DNA from: Phycisphaerae bacterium
Lineage (GTDB): Bacteria > Planctomycetota > Phycisphaerae > UBA1845 > Fen-1342
Assembly: GCA_028279405.1 (NCBI GenBank)
Contig: JANQNU010000021.1
Span: forward strand, 41,773 to 105,772
Length of the DNA stretch: 64,000 bases
Reading direction: 5' to 3'
In this document: positions 25,825 to 33,857 of the stretch, in pieces
Numbering within the stretch: the stretch's first letter is position 1
Layout of the letters: each line of letters starts with the position of its first letter
The notes under the pieces: model-generated
The model's database searches: none
Told to the model about the DNA's origin: nothing
Seen by the model: the letters and a program-made list of their open reading frames with translations, nothing else
Position numbers and translations under genes: made by a program

Positions 25825-28023
25825 TTAGCCGCCCGTGACGAGCGCGACGAAACAGTTGATGTCGCCGACCCTGACCTTGTCGTCGCCGGTACAGTCGCCG
25901 GCGAGGATATCGCAATCGGGGAACTGGGACGCGTATGCGATCGGGTCCGTCAGTGCAAGCACGAACGGGTTGATATCGCCGACGCTGACCACGCCGTCGC
26001 AGTTCATGTCGCCGATCAACTGGTCCACCCGCTGAATCACGTTGACGAAGATGTCGGAATCGCCGTTCTCGTTCGAGAGATAGCACGGGATCGCGAGCCC
26101 GCTGCCGCTGCTCGCGGTGATCGTCTGGTAGTCGCCGATGAAGGCGTTCCCGCTGCTGGTGTCGAGGCCATCGAGCTCGCTGTTGAACGGCTCGGCCGTA
26201 ATCCGCACCTCGGTCCAGGAGTCGCCGCGATCATCGCTATAGTTGTAGTAGGTATGAATGAACGCCTCCGGAGCGTTGTCCGGCTGAAACACGTGGCGCG
26301 TATCGTAGTACATGACGTGCAACCGACCATCGCCGTCCGCCTCGATCCAGGGGAACCACTGATCGCCGACCGCGAGCGACTCGTTGTTGATCACGACCGG
26401 GCTGGTCCAGGTAGCCCCACCATCCTCAGATCGCGCGAAGTAGATGTCGAAATTGGCGTTCGCACCGATGACGTTCGTCAGGTCGGACCAAACCGAATAC
26501 AGCAGTAGCGGACTAATCGGGTCGATCGCGAGGTTCATACCGACCGACACGCGGAACGTGCCCGGAATGCTCCCGCTTGAACGCTGTCCGGTAAACATAC
26601 GAGGGGCCACCGTCCGGTTGGTGAACATTGCGCCGGCGTCGGAGCTCGTCGCCAAACCAACCGTCCCGTTCGTCGCGCGATAGACGATGTGCAATGTACC
26701 GTCACTCGCCACGCGCGGCAGAAAGCTACTACCGGCATCGATCGGCGTTGGACCGTTCCATGTCGCGCCAAAGTTGCCCGAGGTCAGCAAGCCCTGGTTG
26801 TAGGCAACGTAGAGGTTGGTGGAAGGAAAGATCCCCGGAGCGCGACCGGCCGCCATGAGCCCCTTGTCAGCGAATCCCGTAAGCGCCGCCATCACCGCCG
26901 GCTCGAATGCCGCGGCGTTGGGATCCTTGCGCGCGACGAACACGCCACCGCGGCTGTCGTCGAACGAGATGCCGCCGACCCAGAAGTTGCCGGTGAGCGG
27001 ATCATAGGCGGTCATCGGATCGCCTTCGACACGACCCTGACGATCAGCCGGCGGACGCACGATCGTGTCGGTCCACGTCTGTCCGCCATCTTCGCTGATC
27101 CCCGCCCCGATCCGGATCTGACCGCCCAACTTGTCGGACTCGCGATAGTCGTTCCACCCGGCAACCACCGTCGGCGTTGCCGCTTCGTCCATGATGATCG
27201 ACGGCTCGTTGGCACCGAAGGTACCGCCGGTGTCGATTCGGATCGCCGGCCCGACGTTCACGTTGCTTAGACCTTGCGCGGCCCCACCGGCGTTCGAGCG
27301 GTCGAGCGTCCGCACGTCGGCTCGGGGAACTTCGCCTGCAATCAGAGACGACAGCGCTCCCGGCACCGGCGCGTCGAGCGCTTCGGCACGTTCCAGTGCT
27401 GCCTGCGCGCCCGGGAGATCCTCGATGTAGTACCGATACACGGCGAGTCGGCTCCAGGCTTCACCGTTCGACGGCGCCTGCGCCACGACGGCTTCCAACT
27501 CCGCAGCCGCGGTCGCGAACGCGCTCCGCCTCCCATGCGCTTCGGCGAGCCAATAGCGCGCCTCCATGTCTGAGTCGTCGAGGATGAGCGCACTCCTGAA
27601 AGCGGCAATGGCTTCCTCCGTCTTCTTCACGCGCAGCAAGGCGCGCCCCAGGGCACGAAAGTGGCCGGCCTCGCCGTCATCCGACACGACCGCCTGCGTA
27701 AAAGCAGCGACCATCGCGGTGGATTCGTTGCGATACCAATGCAACCAGCCGCGTTCGTATGCAGCCGACGCGGCATCGGGATCGCGCCCCCTGCGCGCAT
27801 CCTCCGCGACAAACGCACGCTCGTTTGTATAGACGACACCGTTCATCGCGTTTGCCAACCGCGCGCGTTTGAGATCACCAGGCGATCGCGCCAACAGGGG
27901 TTGGTCGGTTTCGACCACGTCGTTGTTTGGGACGTGTAGACTCCGGAACGGCTGCACTGCGCCGAACTGCAACAGCGCAAATAGAGCCGATCCGACAATG
28001 ATTGCCGGAAGCGTGACACGCAT
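25825..28023 (-). CDS. TPR / BNR-repeat / dockerin-like exported protein, paralogue 2 of 3
   Basis: A 732-residue homologue of its two neighbours, with the same block order: N-terminal hydrophobic segment (about 5-22), TPR-like repeats (about 95-225; GHFRALGRALLRVKKTEEAI, MEARYWLAEAHGRR), Asp-box propeller (SEDGGQTW, SEDGGATW, SDDRGDSW) and C-terminal double dockerin-like repeat (GDMNCDGVVSVGDINPFVLAL, GDCTGDDKVRVGDINCFVAL). The last residues LVTGG are shared by all three. It differs from the others mainly in the propeller loops and by a THR/ASN-rich insertion. The start ATG 28023 has GAGG ten bases upstream. Confidence 0.82.
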   Translation of the reverse strand: MRVTLPAIIVGSALFALLQFGAVQPFRSLHVPNNDVVETDQPLLARSPGDLKRARLANAMNGVVYTNERAFVAEDARRGRDPDAASAAYERGWLHWYRNESTAMVAAFTQAVVSDDGEAGHFRALGRALLRVKKTEEAIAAFRSALILDDSDMEARYWLAEAHGRRSAFATAAAELEAVVAQAPSNGEAWSRLAVYRYYIEDLPGAQAALERAEALDAPVPGALSSLIAGEVPRADVRTLDRSNAGGAAQGLSNVNVGPAIRIDTGGTFGANEPSIIMDEAATPTVVAGWNDYRESDKLGGQIRIGAGISEDGGQTWTDTIVRPPADRQGRVEGDPMTAYDPLTGNFWVGGISFDDSRGGVFVARKDPNAAAFEPAVMAALTGFADKGLMAAGRAPGIFPSTNLYVAYNQGLLTSGNFGATWNGPTPIDAGSSFLPRVASDGTLHIVYRATNGTVGLATSSDAGAMFTNRTVAPRMFTGQRSSGSIPGTFRVSVGMNLAIDPISPLLLYSVWSDLTNVIGANANFDIYFARSEDGGATWTSPVVINNESLAVGDQWFPWIEADGDGRLHVMYYDTRHVFQPDNAPEAFIHTYYNYSDDRGDSWTEVRITAEPFNSELDGLDTSSGNAFIGDYQTITASSGSGLAIPCYLSNENGDSDIFVNVIQRVDQLIGDMNCDGVVSVGDINPFVLALTDPIAYASQFPDCDILAGDCTGDDKVRVGDINCFVALVTGG

Positions 28024-28112
28024 GATTTGATAACCTCACCAGACCTGACTTGACTTGAGCGCAACCGGCGCATTCTAGTTCGACCGATATGCGCAATTCA
28101 AACCGTAATGAC

Positions 28113-28142
28113 AAAAATGCAGCCCGCGGAACGAGCTGCATT
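28113..28142 (-). terminator. Intrinsic terminator after paralogue 3
   Basis: On the minus strand AATGCAGC and GCTGCATT form a perfect 8-bp stem with an 11-base loop, directly followed by TTTTTG. It lies 36 bases after the stop codon of the gene ending at 28178, so that gene is probably transcribed separately from the paralogue downstream. Confidence 0.7.
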
Positions 28143-28177
28143 GATGGTCGCCAAACGGTGTCGGAAATCGGGCTGTG

Positions 28178-30361
28178 TCAACCGCCGGTCACGAGCGCCA
28201 CGAAGCAGTTGATATCACCCACGGTGACTTGCGTGTCGCCGTTGCAATCGCCGGCGAGAATGTCGCAGTCAGGAAACTGGTCCGCGTAGGCGAGCGCGTC
28301 GGTCAGGGCCAGGACGAACGGGTTGATGTCACCGACGCTTACAGCGCCGTCACAATTCATGTCGCCAACGAGCAACGCGTCGCGCTCGATGCGATTCACG
28401 AAGATATCGGAGTCGCCGTTCTGGTTCGAGAGATAGCACGGCACCGCGAGCGTGCTGTTGGCGGCCAGCGTCTGGTAGTCGCCGATGAAGGCGTTCGGAG
28501 CACCGACGCGACCGTCGAGTTCGCTGTTGAATGCATCCGTGATCGGCATTTCGGTCCAGGAATCGCCGCGATCGTCGCTGTAGCTGTAATAGACGGTGAT
28601 GAGCGCTTGGGCGGCGTTGTCGTTTTGCGCGCCATCGCGCGTGTCGTAGTACATCATGTGCAAGCGGCCGGTAGGGTCGGCCTGGATCCAGGGCAGCCAC
28701 TGGTCGCCGGCCGGGGTCGCGTCCCCGTTGATCACGACCGGCGAGGTCCAGGTCTGGCCGCGATCTTCGGAGCGGGCGAAGTAGATGTCGAAGTTGAACA
28801 CGGAGCCGATGATTGTCGTGGCGTCATACCAGACCGCGTAGAGCGTATCGTCTGCGTCGATCGTCATATGCGTCAGGAACGGTGCCCGGAACGTTCCGGG
28901 AATCCCCTCGCCGCCGAGGCTGAAGGCTCCGTACATTCGTGTCGCAACTGCGAGGGTCGTAAACGGCGGACCTCCGGTATCGGTGCGCGCGACGCGAATG
29001 CTCTTGGACTGATTCCAATAGCTGACATAGAGCGTTCCCGCGGAATCGATCAGGGGCATGAAGCCCAGACCGAGTCCGAGCGAGGTCGGTGCGGTCCACG
29101 TCGCGCCAAGGTCGTTGGACGAAATGACGCCGTGGTTGAATGCGACATAGAGTGCCGTCTGGGAAGTGTCTCCGGGTGCAGGGCCGGCGACCATCCACGG
29201 CTTGTCGGTCGTACCGCTGATTTCGGCCATCACCGGGGTTTCGAAAGTGGGTGCGTCGGGCACCTTGCGAGCGATGAACAGGCCGCCGTTGTTGTCGAAG
29301 GAGACGCCGCCGACCCAGAAGTGGCCGGTCCGCGGATCGTACGCGGTCATCGGGTCGCCTTCCGAGTTGCCCTGAAACGGCACCGGCGGTCGAACGATCG
29401 ACTCGGTCCAGTTCACGCCGCCGTCATCGCTCACGGCCACGCCGACCCGAATGCGGTTCATGCCGGGCTCGCGCTCGCGGTAGTCGTTCCAGCCCGCGAC
29501 GAGTGTGGGCGTCGGCGCGTCATCCATGATGATCGTCGTCTCGTTTGCCGCTTTGATGCCGCCTTGGTCGATGCGGATCTGGGGCCCGACCGTGACGCCG
29601 GTCGCGACTGCCGAGGTGTCGTTTGCGTTAGCCGAACGAATCGTGCGCACCGTGGCGCGCGGGACGGTGCCAGCGATCAAGGCCGCAAGTTGTCCGGGGA
29701 TCGCGGCACCGAGCGTGTCCGCGCGGTCCAGCGCGGTCTGTGCGCCGACGCGGTCGTCCGTGTAATAGCGAAACACAGCGAGTCGGCTCCACGCACGACC
29801 GTGCCGCGGGTCCCGTTCGACGACGGTCTCGAACTGATCGCGCGCGCCCGCGAGGTCGACTCGCGCGCCGAATGCTTCCGCGAGCCAGTAGTGGGATTCG
29901 ATGTCGTCAGGGTCGCGCGCCAGTGCTGTCCGCAGGGCGGCGATCGCTTCGTCGGTCTTGTTGACGGTCAACAGGGCCTCGCCGAGCCCGCGATAGTGGT
30001 CCGCCGCAGCGTCGTCGAGGATCACCGCTTGTGTGAAGGCGCCAACCGCTTCGATCCGCTCATTGTGCGCAAGCAGTGCCACGCCCCGCTCGAAAGCCGC
30101 TGACGCTGCCTGGGGATCGGGGCCGGACGCACCTTCGTTGACAACGACCTCGCGGTCGGCCTCGTAGGTCAGTCCGACCATCGCGGCGGCCAGCCGGGCG
30201 CGCTTTCGTTCGCCTGGCGAGAGGTTTGTCGACGGCGCCGACGCGGTTTCGGTCGGTGAAACCGTGACCTGGCGGGACGAAACCGCCGATTCGCGGCCGG
30301 TCGCCAGGAGCGCGAAGAGAACAAGCCCGCCGACGGTCGGCAGGATCATGAAACGTGCCAT
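28178..30361 (-). CDS. TPR / BNR-repeat / dockerin-like exported protein, paralogue 3 of 3
   Basis: A 727-residue member of the triplet: N-terminal hydrophobic segment (about 4-20), TPR-like region (about 85-220; DHYRGLGEALLTVNKTDEAI, IESHYWLAEAFGAR, GRAWSRLAVFRYYTDD), propeller with SDDGGVNW, SSNDLGATW, SEDRGQTW and SDDRGDSW, and the terminal pair GDMNCDGAVSVGDINPFVLAL plus GDCNGDTQVTVGDINCFVAL. By eye it is closer to paralogue 1 in the propeller (both share KPWMVAGP and FNHG). The start ATG 30361 follows AGAGGGATTCCAAA. A terminator lies just downstream. Confidence 0.82.
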   Translation of the reverse strand: MARFMILPTVGGLVLFALLATGRESAVSSRQVTVSPTETASAPSTNLSPGERKRARLAAAMVGLTYEADREVVVNEGASGPDPQAASAAFERGVALLAHNERIEAVGAFTQAVILDDAAADHYRGLGEALLTVNKTDEAIAALRTALARDPDDIESHYWLAEAFGARVDLAGARDQFETVVERDPRHGRAWSRLAVFRYYTDDRVGAQTALDRADTLGAAIPGQLAALIAGTVPRATVRTIRSANANDTSAVATGVTVGPQIRIDQGGIKAANETTIIMDDAPTPTLVAGWNDYREREPGMNRIRVGVAVSDDGGVNWTESIVRPPVPFQGNSEGDPMTAYDPRTGHFWVGGVSFDNNGGLFIARKVPDAPTFETPVMAEISGTTDKPWMVAGPAPGDTSQTALYVAFNHGVISSNDLGATWTAPTSLGLGLGFMPLIDSAGTLYVSYWNQSKSIRVARTDTGGPPFTTLAVATRMYGAFSLGGEGIPGTFRAPFLTHMTIDADDTLYAVWYDATTIIGSVFNFDIYFARSEDRGQTWTSPVVINGDATPAGDQWLPWIQADPTGRLHMMYYDTRDGAQNDNAAQALITVYYSYSDDRGDSWTEMPITDAFNSELDGRVGAPNAFIGDYQTLAANSTLAVPCYLSNQNGDSDIFVNRIERDALLVGDMNCDGAVSVGDINPFVLALTDALAYADQFPDCDILAGDCNGDTQVTVGDINCFVALVTGG

Positions 30362-30532
30362 TTTGGAATCCCTCTTTCCCGCAAGGTGCTCGCCGATCCC
30401 ATGGTAGCAAGCGGTCGCAGGGCAGCCTGACTATTTCCCCGAATGCCGCGAGAAACAGGTTTCGTCGCCGAGCAGGCTGGAATCTCGCGTGTGGGCCGCG
30501 AATGGGCCCTATCACGGGGAGGGACTGTCCGA

Positions 30533-30538
30533 TAGAAT
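30533..30538 (+). promoter_or_regulatory. Possible -10 box (TAGAAT) for ssrA
   Basis: TAGAAT lies about 30 bases before the mature tmRNA 5' end, leaving room for an RNase P-processed leader. No good -35 hexamer is visible 16-18 bases upstream, so support is weak. Confidence 0.3.
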
Positions 30539-30568
30539 AGTGAAGTTCCGATTCGTCGGAGCCCATTC

Positions 30569-30923
30569 GGGGGCGAATGGTATCGACCGGGCAGGTTGAG
30601 GCCTGGGTCGCGTGCCGAGGTTGTCAGGAGGCCTCGTTAAACACCTGGCAAAAACGTAAGTTGCCAACGATAACTATCGTCTGGCTGCCTAAGTAATTAG
30701 GCGCTGTCTGTGGCGTAACGCCTTCTAGCGTCGCAGGCATAAAACAGAAGGCTGGCCTGGGCATTGCGGACCGGTGGTGCTTGGGTGAGAAAAAACCGGA
30801 CTCGACCCGCGGATGGCCTGTCGATCGGCCTGCCAAGGGTTCAGAAAACAAATAGACCGACTACGCACGTAGAAGCTCTTGCTGAAATGTCACGGGACGC
30901 GGGTTCGATTCCCGCCGCCTCCA
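30569..30923 (+). ncRNA. ssrA: Transfer-messenger RNA (tmRNA), tag ANDNYRLAA
   Basis: tmRNA rescues stalled ribosomes and tags the nascent chain for proteolysis. The 5' end GGGGGCG pairs with CGCCTCC at 30915-30921 to form the acceptor stem, one pair being G-U. The T arm is GCGGG-TTCGATT-CCCGC. The discriminator A is at 30922 or 30923 and the terminal CCA is not encoded beyond it. The D-arm-like part reads GAATGGTATCGACCGG. The tag frame begins at GCC 30663 and reads A-N-D-N-Y-R-L-A-A, ending at TAA 30690-30692, with a second TAA/TAG close behind. GCAAAAACGTAAGTT directly before it matches the usual resume context. It is one-piece, about 355 nt. Confidence 0.95.
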
Positions 30924-30985
30924 GTCTTCCCCGCCCCAGCGGGCCGGGACTCGCCGGATCCTGCTGGGCCAATTCCAACTCGTCC

Positions 30986-31663
30986 TCAGGGACAGCGATC
31001 CGTTGTCCTGACGTCGGCGTACGAAGCGGCTATCTGCTCTCGTCGTCGCTCGTCAAGGCTCCGATTCCCGTACCAAGTCGACCGATAGCGTGCGGCGATG
31101 TCCCAGTTGTAGAGTCCGAACCAAGCAACAAACACCAGCCCGCTAATCCCGCTGGTCGGGTCGCCAAGAGTGATTGGCTCGTGGAAGAAGCGATACGCCC
31201 CGGCCATGTATCCACCCAAAAGCCCAACTTGCACATAAGCACAGAGCACGCGAACAAACGCCGCGCGACGAGCACGAAAAATGAGAACCAAGTAGGCCAC
31301 GACGACACTCAGAATGTAGAAATGCAATGGACCCACCAGCGGTGCGAACCACACAGAGCGCTCGTAGTCCAACTCCTCTACGATTAGTGTCTTCAGCGCA
31401 ACAGCCGTCACATTCGTCGCCAGGAAGCAAAGTGCAAAGCAAGCCGCCATCCACAGCGGTCTCGCGATGAACCGATGGTTCATTCCACCAGTCGGACTTT
31501 TCCCTGCAGTTCGCACCAAGTAAGCGAAAAGCAACACTGAGGCCGCTGTCATCATGGTCATGAAGATCTCGGCTTCGAAGAAGCCCGTTGCTCGAAGTGC
31601 GGTCAGAAACGGTCCAAGGGCCTCCCCGAAGCAGTTGGTAAACGTAATCGTCTCATGTGCCAT
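30986..31663 (-). CDS. Multi-span membrane protein controlled by the adjacent TetR (putative)
   Basis: A 225-residue protein with about five hydrophobic segments (around residues 30-50, 68-88, 105-125, 135-150 and 160-175). I recognise no family. Start ATG 31663 (MAHETITFTNCFG) has TTGGAGGCC upstream. Twenty bases before the start codon stands GGACGG-N6-CCGTCC, identical in its arms to the element in front of the tetR gene, so the regulator probably controls this gene directly. Base composition is lower in GC than the flanking operons (32 of 60 G or C in the line at 31201). It is convergent with ssrA. Confidence 0.65.
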   Translation of the reverse strand: MAHETITFTNCFGEALGPFLTALRATGFFEAEIFMTMMTAASVLLFAYLVRTAGKSPTGGMNHRFIARPLWMAACFALCFLATNVTAVALKTLIVEELDYERSVWFAPLVGPLHFYILSVVVAYLVLIFRARRAAFVRVLCAYVQVGLLGGYMAGAYRFFHEPITLGDPTSGISGLVFVAWFGLYNWDIAARYRSTWYGNRSLDERRREQIAASYADVRTTDRCP

Positions 31664-31682
31664 TGTTGGCCTCCAAGCAACT

Positions 31683-31700
31683 GGACGGACGCGCCCGTCC
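31683..31700. promoter_or_regulatory. Operator candidate GGACGG-ACGCGC-CCGTCC
   Basis: Inverted repeat with 6-bp arms and a 6-bp spacer, in front of the membrane-protein gene starting at 31663. Both arms and the spacer length are the same as in the palindrome at 32437-32454 upstream of tetR. Confidence 0.65.
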
Positions 31701-31742
31701 GCCATGTAAGCCAAAAAAACTCCAGATGCGGAACACGTCTAC

Positions 31743-32390
31743 TCACACCCCCTCTTGCGGTGCCAAGCCGTGCAGAAACAAGTCCACCGCACACTGCATG
31801 CGGGTAACGAGCTTCGACTTGTTGCCTTCCAAGACCCCGTTAACGACACAACCAAAGAGCAAGTCAGCATATGCATTCGTTGCCTGAGCCACATCAACTT
31901 CGCGGATTTCACCGGCCGCCATCGCTCGTCGCAGGAAATTGTCTTGCCGTTTTCGATGCTCCGCTCGAAATCGAAGGTGAGCAGGAACCCTTGCGTCTCG
32001 AAACTCCGCTCTTTCTTGCAGCATGATCTCGACTGCCGACGGGTTGCGTTTGTAGAACTCAGCGTAGGCCACCGCGATCGCCCGCAAGACGGTAAGTGCG
32101 TTGGGCTCACCCTGTCCCTTCGTGGAAACCGTACCGTCCTCGTTGATGCTGTACTCTCGGCTGAAAAACTCCGCGGCATTCATGTTGCAATGCTGCGATA
32201 CGGCCAGGAACAACTCCTCCTTGCTCCCGAAGTAGCGGTAGACTGTGCCTTTACCGACGCTGGCCAATTCGGCAATGCTTTCCACGTCGGCACTTCTGAA
32301 GCCCTGCTCCGCGAAAACCTTCATCGCGACCTCAAGGATCACTGCGTGTTTCTTTTCGTCGATGGTCGTCCCACGCAGTTTCTTGGCCAT
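31743..32390 (-). CDS. TetR/AcrR-family transcriptional regulator
   Basis: A 215-residue TetR-type repressor. The N-terminal helix-turn-helix is unmistakable: ILEVAMKVFAEQGFRSADVE, then IAELASVGKGTVYRYFGSKEELF (about residues 18-61). The C-terminal ligand-binding half is helical and of unknown specificity. The start ATG 32390 (MAKKLRGTTIDEKKHAV) fits the family. Its promoter (TTGACG-N17-TATCAT, 32461-32489) is followed by a 20-base perfect palindrome at the expected transcription start, as in autorepressed tetR genes. A second copy of the same motif precedes the next gene downstream. Confidence 0.92.
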   Translation of the reverse strand: MAKKLRGTTIDEKKHAVILEVAMKVFAEQGFRSADVESIAELASVGKGTVYRYFGSKEELFLAVSQHCNMNAAEFFSREYSINEDGTVSTKGQGEPNALTVLRAIAVAYAEFYKRNPSAVEIMLQERAEFRDARVPAHLRFRAEHRKRQDNFLRRAMAAGEIREVDVAQATNAYADLLFGCVVNGVLEGNKSKLVTRMQCAVDLFLHGLAPQEGV

Positions 32391-32435
32391 CGTGTCAGCG
32401 CCTCGCCCGTTGGAGTCCTCGACTAATCCGCACTA

Positions 32436-32455
32436 CGGACGGACTAGTCCGTCCG
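32436..32455. promoter_or_regulatory. TetR operator candidate, 20-bp perfect palindrome
   Basis: CGGACGGACTAGTCCGTCCG is its own reverse complement. It starts about six bases downstream of the -10 box of the tetR promoter, overlapping the initial transcribed region, which is an ideal place for repression. Confidence 0.75.
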
Positions 32456-32460
32456 CAATG

Positions 32461-32489
32461 ATGATACGACATGTACTTTGCGGCGTCAA
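32461..32489 (-). promoter_or_regulatory. Sigma70-type promoter of tetR
   Basis: On the minus strand TTGACG (32489-32484), a 17-base spacer, then TATCAT (32466-32461). This is a near-consensus arrangement pointing at the tetR gene. Confidence 0.7.
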
Positions 32490-32844
32490 GTTCCCTTTTG
32501 GAACTTCCGCCAAGCATCATTGCGCGCATGATTTCGGCGAAAGACCGGGTCTGGTCGGGACCGGACGGTGGCCGCCGGCGGATCGTTTTCGCGGGAACGT
32601 TCACGGCTCGCATTCGCGCGGCACTGCAGAGCCGTCGAGCGGCCTGCGTCAAATACCTCATTGTTTCAGAAGCAGAAATCCCAGGACCGGTGCGGCGTGG
32701 GCCTCTGGCATCCGGCGGGGAATCGGTGTATAAGCTGCATCTCTGCGATTCGTCCTTGCGAGGCCGGGGTTTGCGGCCGGTGCGCAGGGCAAAAAGGCGT
32801 GTTCGATCGTCGCCGCCTCGCGGCGAGTGGAAGAAACGGGATCA
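32490..32844. other. Spacer between divergent tetR and nuoJ
   Basis: No gene is supported. A TATAAG at 32729-32734 could be a -10 box for the nuo operon (upstream CTGGCA is a poor -35). GTTCGAT-N3-CGCCGCCTC at 32801-32819 resembles the 3' end of ssrA (30903-30921), differing at the three middle bases. Confidence 0.4.
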
Positions 32845-33540
32845 ATGTCTGGGTCTGCCCTGATTCTCTCCGCAGCAGTCCTGCTCGGTGCCGTCGGCGT
32901 CTACCTTGCGATGCCCGGTTCCCGACTATCGCTGGGGCGTGCCGCCCTGGTTCTCCTGTTGGGTGCCGGCGCGATTATGGTCGGCTCCGTCACGCGGATG
33001 CTCGAGGCCAATCAACAGGTCTGGTTCGCACTCTTCGCGGCGCTCGGCCTATGGGGCGCCGTTCGCGTCGTTACGCATCGACGCCCGGTCTATAGTGCCC
33101 TTTACTTCATTCTGGTGGTCGTCGCCGTGACCGGCATGCTCGTGATGATGCACGCCGAGTTCCTGGCGGCGGCAGTCCTGACCATCTACGCGGGAGCGAT
33201 TCTGGTGACGTATGTGTTCGTCATCATGCTCGCGCAACAGGGTGGTGACTCCGCTTATGACGCACACGCCCGTGAACCGCTCTGGGGCTGTCTTACGGGC
33301 TTTCTGCTGCTGGCGGTGATCGCGAACAGCCTGATGGAGCCGGCGACCGGATCGGCCGCGGGTGCGATCGAGCTGCCGGCGTCTGCTGCGGGCACGGTGC
33401 AAAACGTCGGAATTTCATTGCTGACGACGTACGTCGTGGGGATTGAGTTGACGGGCGTGCTGCTCCTGGCAGCGATGGTTGGCGCCATCGCGATCGCCCG
33501 ACGACGCGCCGGTGAAGATACGGCCGGGGAGGTGGACTAG
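32845..33540 (+). CDS. nuoJ: NADH-quinone oxidoreductase subunit J
   Basis: Membrane subunit of complex I (231 residues, five predicted spans). The family motif YSALYFILVVVAVTGMLVMM followed by HAEFLAAAVLTIYAGAILV is clear, including the pi-bulge helix with the conserved Tyr-Ala-Gly. The start ATG 32845 (MSGSALILS) follows ACGGGA; a longer GTG start at 32827 is possible. It is the first gene of a nuoJKLMN block. Its stop codon TAG shares one base with the GTG start of nuoK. Confidence 0.93.
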   Translation: MSGSALILSAAVLLGAVGVYLAMPGSRLSLGRAALVLLLGAGAIMVGSVTRMLEANQQVWFALFAALGLWGAVRVVTHRRPVYSALYFILVVVAVTGMLVMMHAEFLAAAVLTIYAGAILVTYVFVIMLAQQGGDSAYDAHAREPLWGCLTGFLLLAVIANSLMEPATGSAAGAIELPASAAGTVQNVGISLLTTYVVGIELTGVLLLAAMVGAIAIARRRAGEDTAGEVD

Positions 33541-33857
33541 TGCTCTTGCCGTACGTGCTGGTCGGGGCGGCGCTGTTCGTGCTGGGATTGGTCGGGTTCG
33601 TGACTCGCCGAAACTTGATCGTGATGTTCCTCTGCACGGAGCTGATGTTCCAGGGCATCATCGTGAACCTGGTGGCGTTCGGACGTTATCCCCTGCGTGG
33701 TGAACCGACGCTCGACGGGCAGATCTTCTCGATGTTTCTACTGGTGGTAGCGGCCTCCGAAGCCGCGTTGGGATTGGCGCTGGTCGTGCTGCTCTATCGT
33801 AACAAGGGCACGCTGGACGCGAACGCCTGGACCACCCTCAAGGACGCGACGGCATGA
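33540..33857 (+). CDS. nuoK: NADH-quinone oxidoreductase subunit K
   Basis: A 105-residue membrane subunit with three spans and two buried acidic residues in the proton path: the Glu in LCTELMFQGIIVNLVAF and the one in VVAASEAALGLALVVLLY. The start is GTG 33540, overlapping the stop of nuoJ. The stop overlaps the nuoL start as ATGA. Length and motifs are standard for NuoK. Confidence 0.95.
   Translation: MLLPYVLVGAALFVLGLVGFVTRRNLIVMFLCTELMFQGIIVNLVAFGRYPLRGEPTLDGQIFSMFLLVVAASEAALGLALVVLLYRNKGTLDANAWTTLKDATA

Noticed and set aside
28175..30103. 642-residue plus-strand frame opposite BNR paralogue 3
   Set aside because: Antisense shadow; similar shorter shadows lie opposite paralogues 1 and 2, as expected from the shared codon pattern.
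23333..30361. Sialidase activity or cellulosome for the BNR/dockerin-like triplet
   Set aside because: Asp boxes occur in many propellers, and the catalytic Arg triad and cohesin partners were not found.
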